A DNA stretch of 64,000 bases from Aeromicrobium sp. 9AM (GTDB taxonomy: Bacteria; Actinomycetota; Actinomycetes; Propionibacteriales; Nocardioidaceae), in NCBI RefSeq assembly GCF_902506105.1, contig NZ_LR733303.1, positions 806,001 through 870,000 on the forward strand. Direction: 5' to 3'. A program made the position numbers and the translations under genes. How positions within the stretch are numbered: position 1 is the first letter of the stretch; every line of letters begins with the position of its first letter. Below the pieces are notes generated by a model. It did not search any database. It saw only the letters and a list, made by a program, of their open reading frames with translations, and was not told the origin of the DNA. Shown here piece after piece: positions 63,446 through 64,000 of this stretch.

Positions 63446-64000
63446 CTAGATGTGATGTCCAGGCAGGTTGTTGAGTCTGCTGATAGGCGTGCCGCTGATC
63501 GCGGAGTGGATCCTGTGGTGATTGTAGAAGTGGATCCAGCCCGGTAGTGCTGCTCGCCGCTGGGTGTCTGTGTCGTAGAAGCGGGCGTAGGCCCAGCCGT
63601 CGGCGAGGGTGCGGTGGAACCGTTCGATCTTGCCGTTGGTCTGGGGCCGGTAGGGCCGGGTTCGCTTGTGCTTGATGCTCAGCTCGTCGCAGGCGTCTCG
63701 CCAGGCGAAGGAGCGGTAGCAGCTGCCGTTGTCGGACAGGACGCGTTCGACGGTGACGCCGTGGTCGGCGAACCAGGCAACAGCGCGTCGGAGCACGCCG
63801 ACAGCGGTGTCGGCCTTCTCATCGGCGCAGATCTCGACGTAGGCGACGCGGGAGTGGTCATCGATCACGGTGTGCAGAAAGGCCGTGCCAGTTCTGGGCT
63901 TGTAGTCCTTCCCGCGGGGCAGTCCTGTTGTCGCCCACTTGTTCGCTGCGCCCTGCTGGCGGCCGACGAAGCGGTGTCCGCCGCCGTCGGGGATGTTGCC
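63446..64000 (-). mobile_element. IS481-family transposase gene, 5' end outside window
   Basis: The frame is open to the right edge, giving ~184 C-terminal residues; a GTG at 63868 is internal. The DDE catalytic pattern is present: TVIDDHSRVAYVE (D), VLSDNGSCYRSFAW (D) and RPYRPQTNGKIERFHRTLADGW (E). The tail FYNHHRIHSAISGTPISRLNNL is typical of IS481/IS3-like integrase cores. The stop lies 8 bp from the lsr2 stop, so the element end is at or near that junction. Terminal repeats could not be confirmed with one end missing. Confidence 0.88.

Overview
This 64 kb window is high-GC DNA (roughly 70 percent by eye) from an actinobacterium. The evidence is an Lsr2 homologue, the actinobacteria-specific DUF2469 protein, the actinobacterial gene orders smc-ftsY-amt-glnB-glnD-ffh, rpsP-khpA-rimM-trmD-rplS-rnhB and yraN-comM-dprA-xerC-rpsB-tsf-pyrH-frr-cdsA-rlmN, and many apparent leaderless genes with a TANNNT box 6-7 nt before the start codon. 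Nocardioidaceae (Nocardioides or Aeromicrobium type) is my best guess, but this is an inference. I found no rRNA, tRNA or CRISPR array.

Layout. 1-9249 is a conserved core: the smc 3' part, a thioesterase, a NYN nuclease-like gene, ftsY, the ammonium/PII module (amt, glnB, glnD) and ffh. 9246-20759 is accessory: a membrane protein, gluconate kinase and permease, a heterodimeric ABC exporter, two paralogous septum-formation-type membrane proteins flanking an ArsC-like gene, a fatty acid hydroxylase, a winged-helix regulator with its membrane partner and a clear palindromic operator, and a crotonase. 20947-24489 is the ribosomal protein and tRNA modification operon plus rnhB. 24464-28596 holds small accessory genes (GNAT, cupin/TetR pair, lipoprotein, 578-residue helical protein). 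28730-31808 is yraN-comM-dprA.

31811-38430 is a ribose-type sugar ABC cassette (rbsD, rbsK, ATPase, permease, binding protein; divergent lacI and an epoxide hydrolase). It splits the usual dprA-xerC pair and has a second copy of the last dprA codons at its far end, so it looks like an acquired block. 38456-44927 returns to core genes: xerC, a double-M23 protein, rpsB, tsf, pyrH, frr, cdsA. 44947-49402 is a cluster of circularly permuted ATP-grasp/alpha-E protein, transglutaminase-like protein and zinc peptidase. It is followed by rlmN, a Tat-exported phosphoesterase, a crotonase and a truncated adenylate-forming domain.

54383-63006 is a polyamine module: potDABC uptake genes, then an aminotransferase, an aldehyde dehydrogenase and an FAD amine oxidase that could degrade putrescine-like amines to carbon and ammonia. 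A Lrp/AsnC regulator is divergent from it. A 14-bp motif upstream of potD also occurs upstream of the ammonium transporter gene, which suggests shared nitrogen control. The window ends with an Lsr2-like protein and an IS481-type transposase cut by the right edge.

Genome-style features worth noting are a family of palindromic intergenic repeats, a strong excess of CGTACG/TACG sequence that recruits otherwise rare codons, and long repetitive tails on ribosomal proteins S16 and S2.
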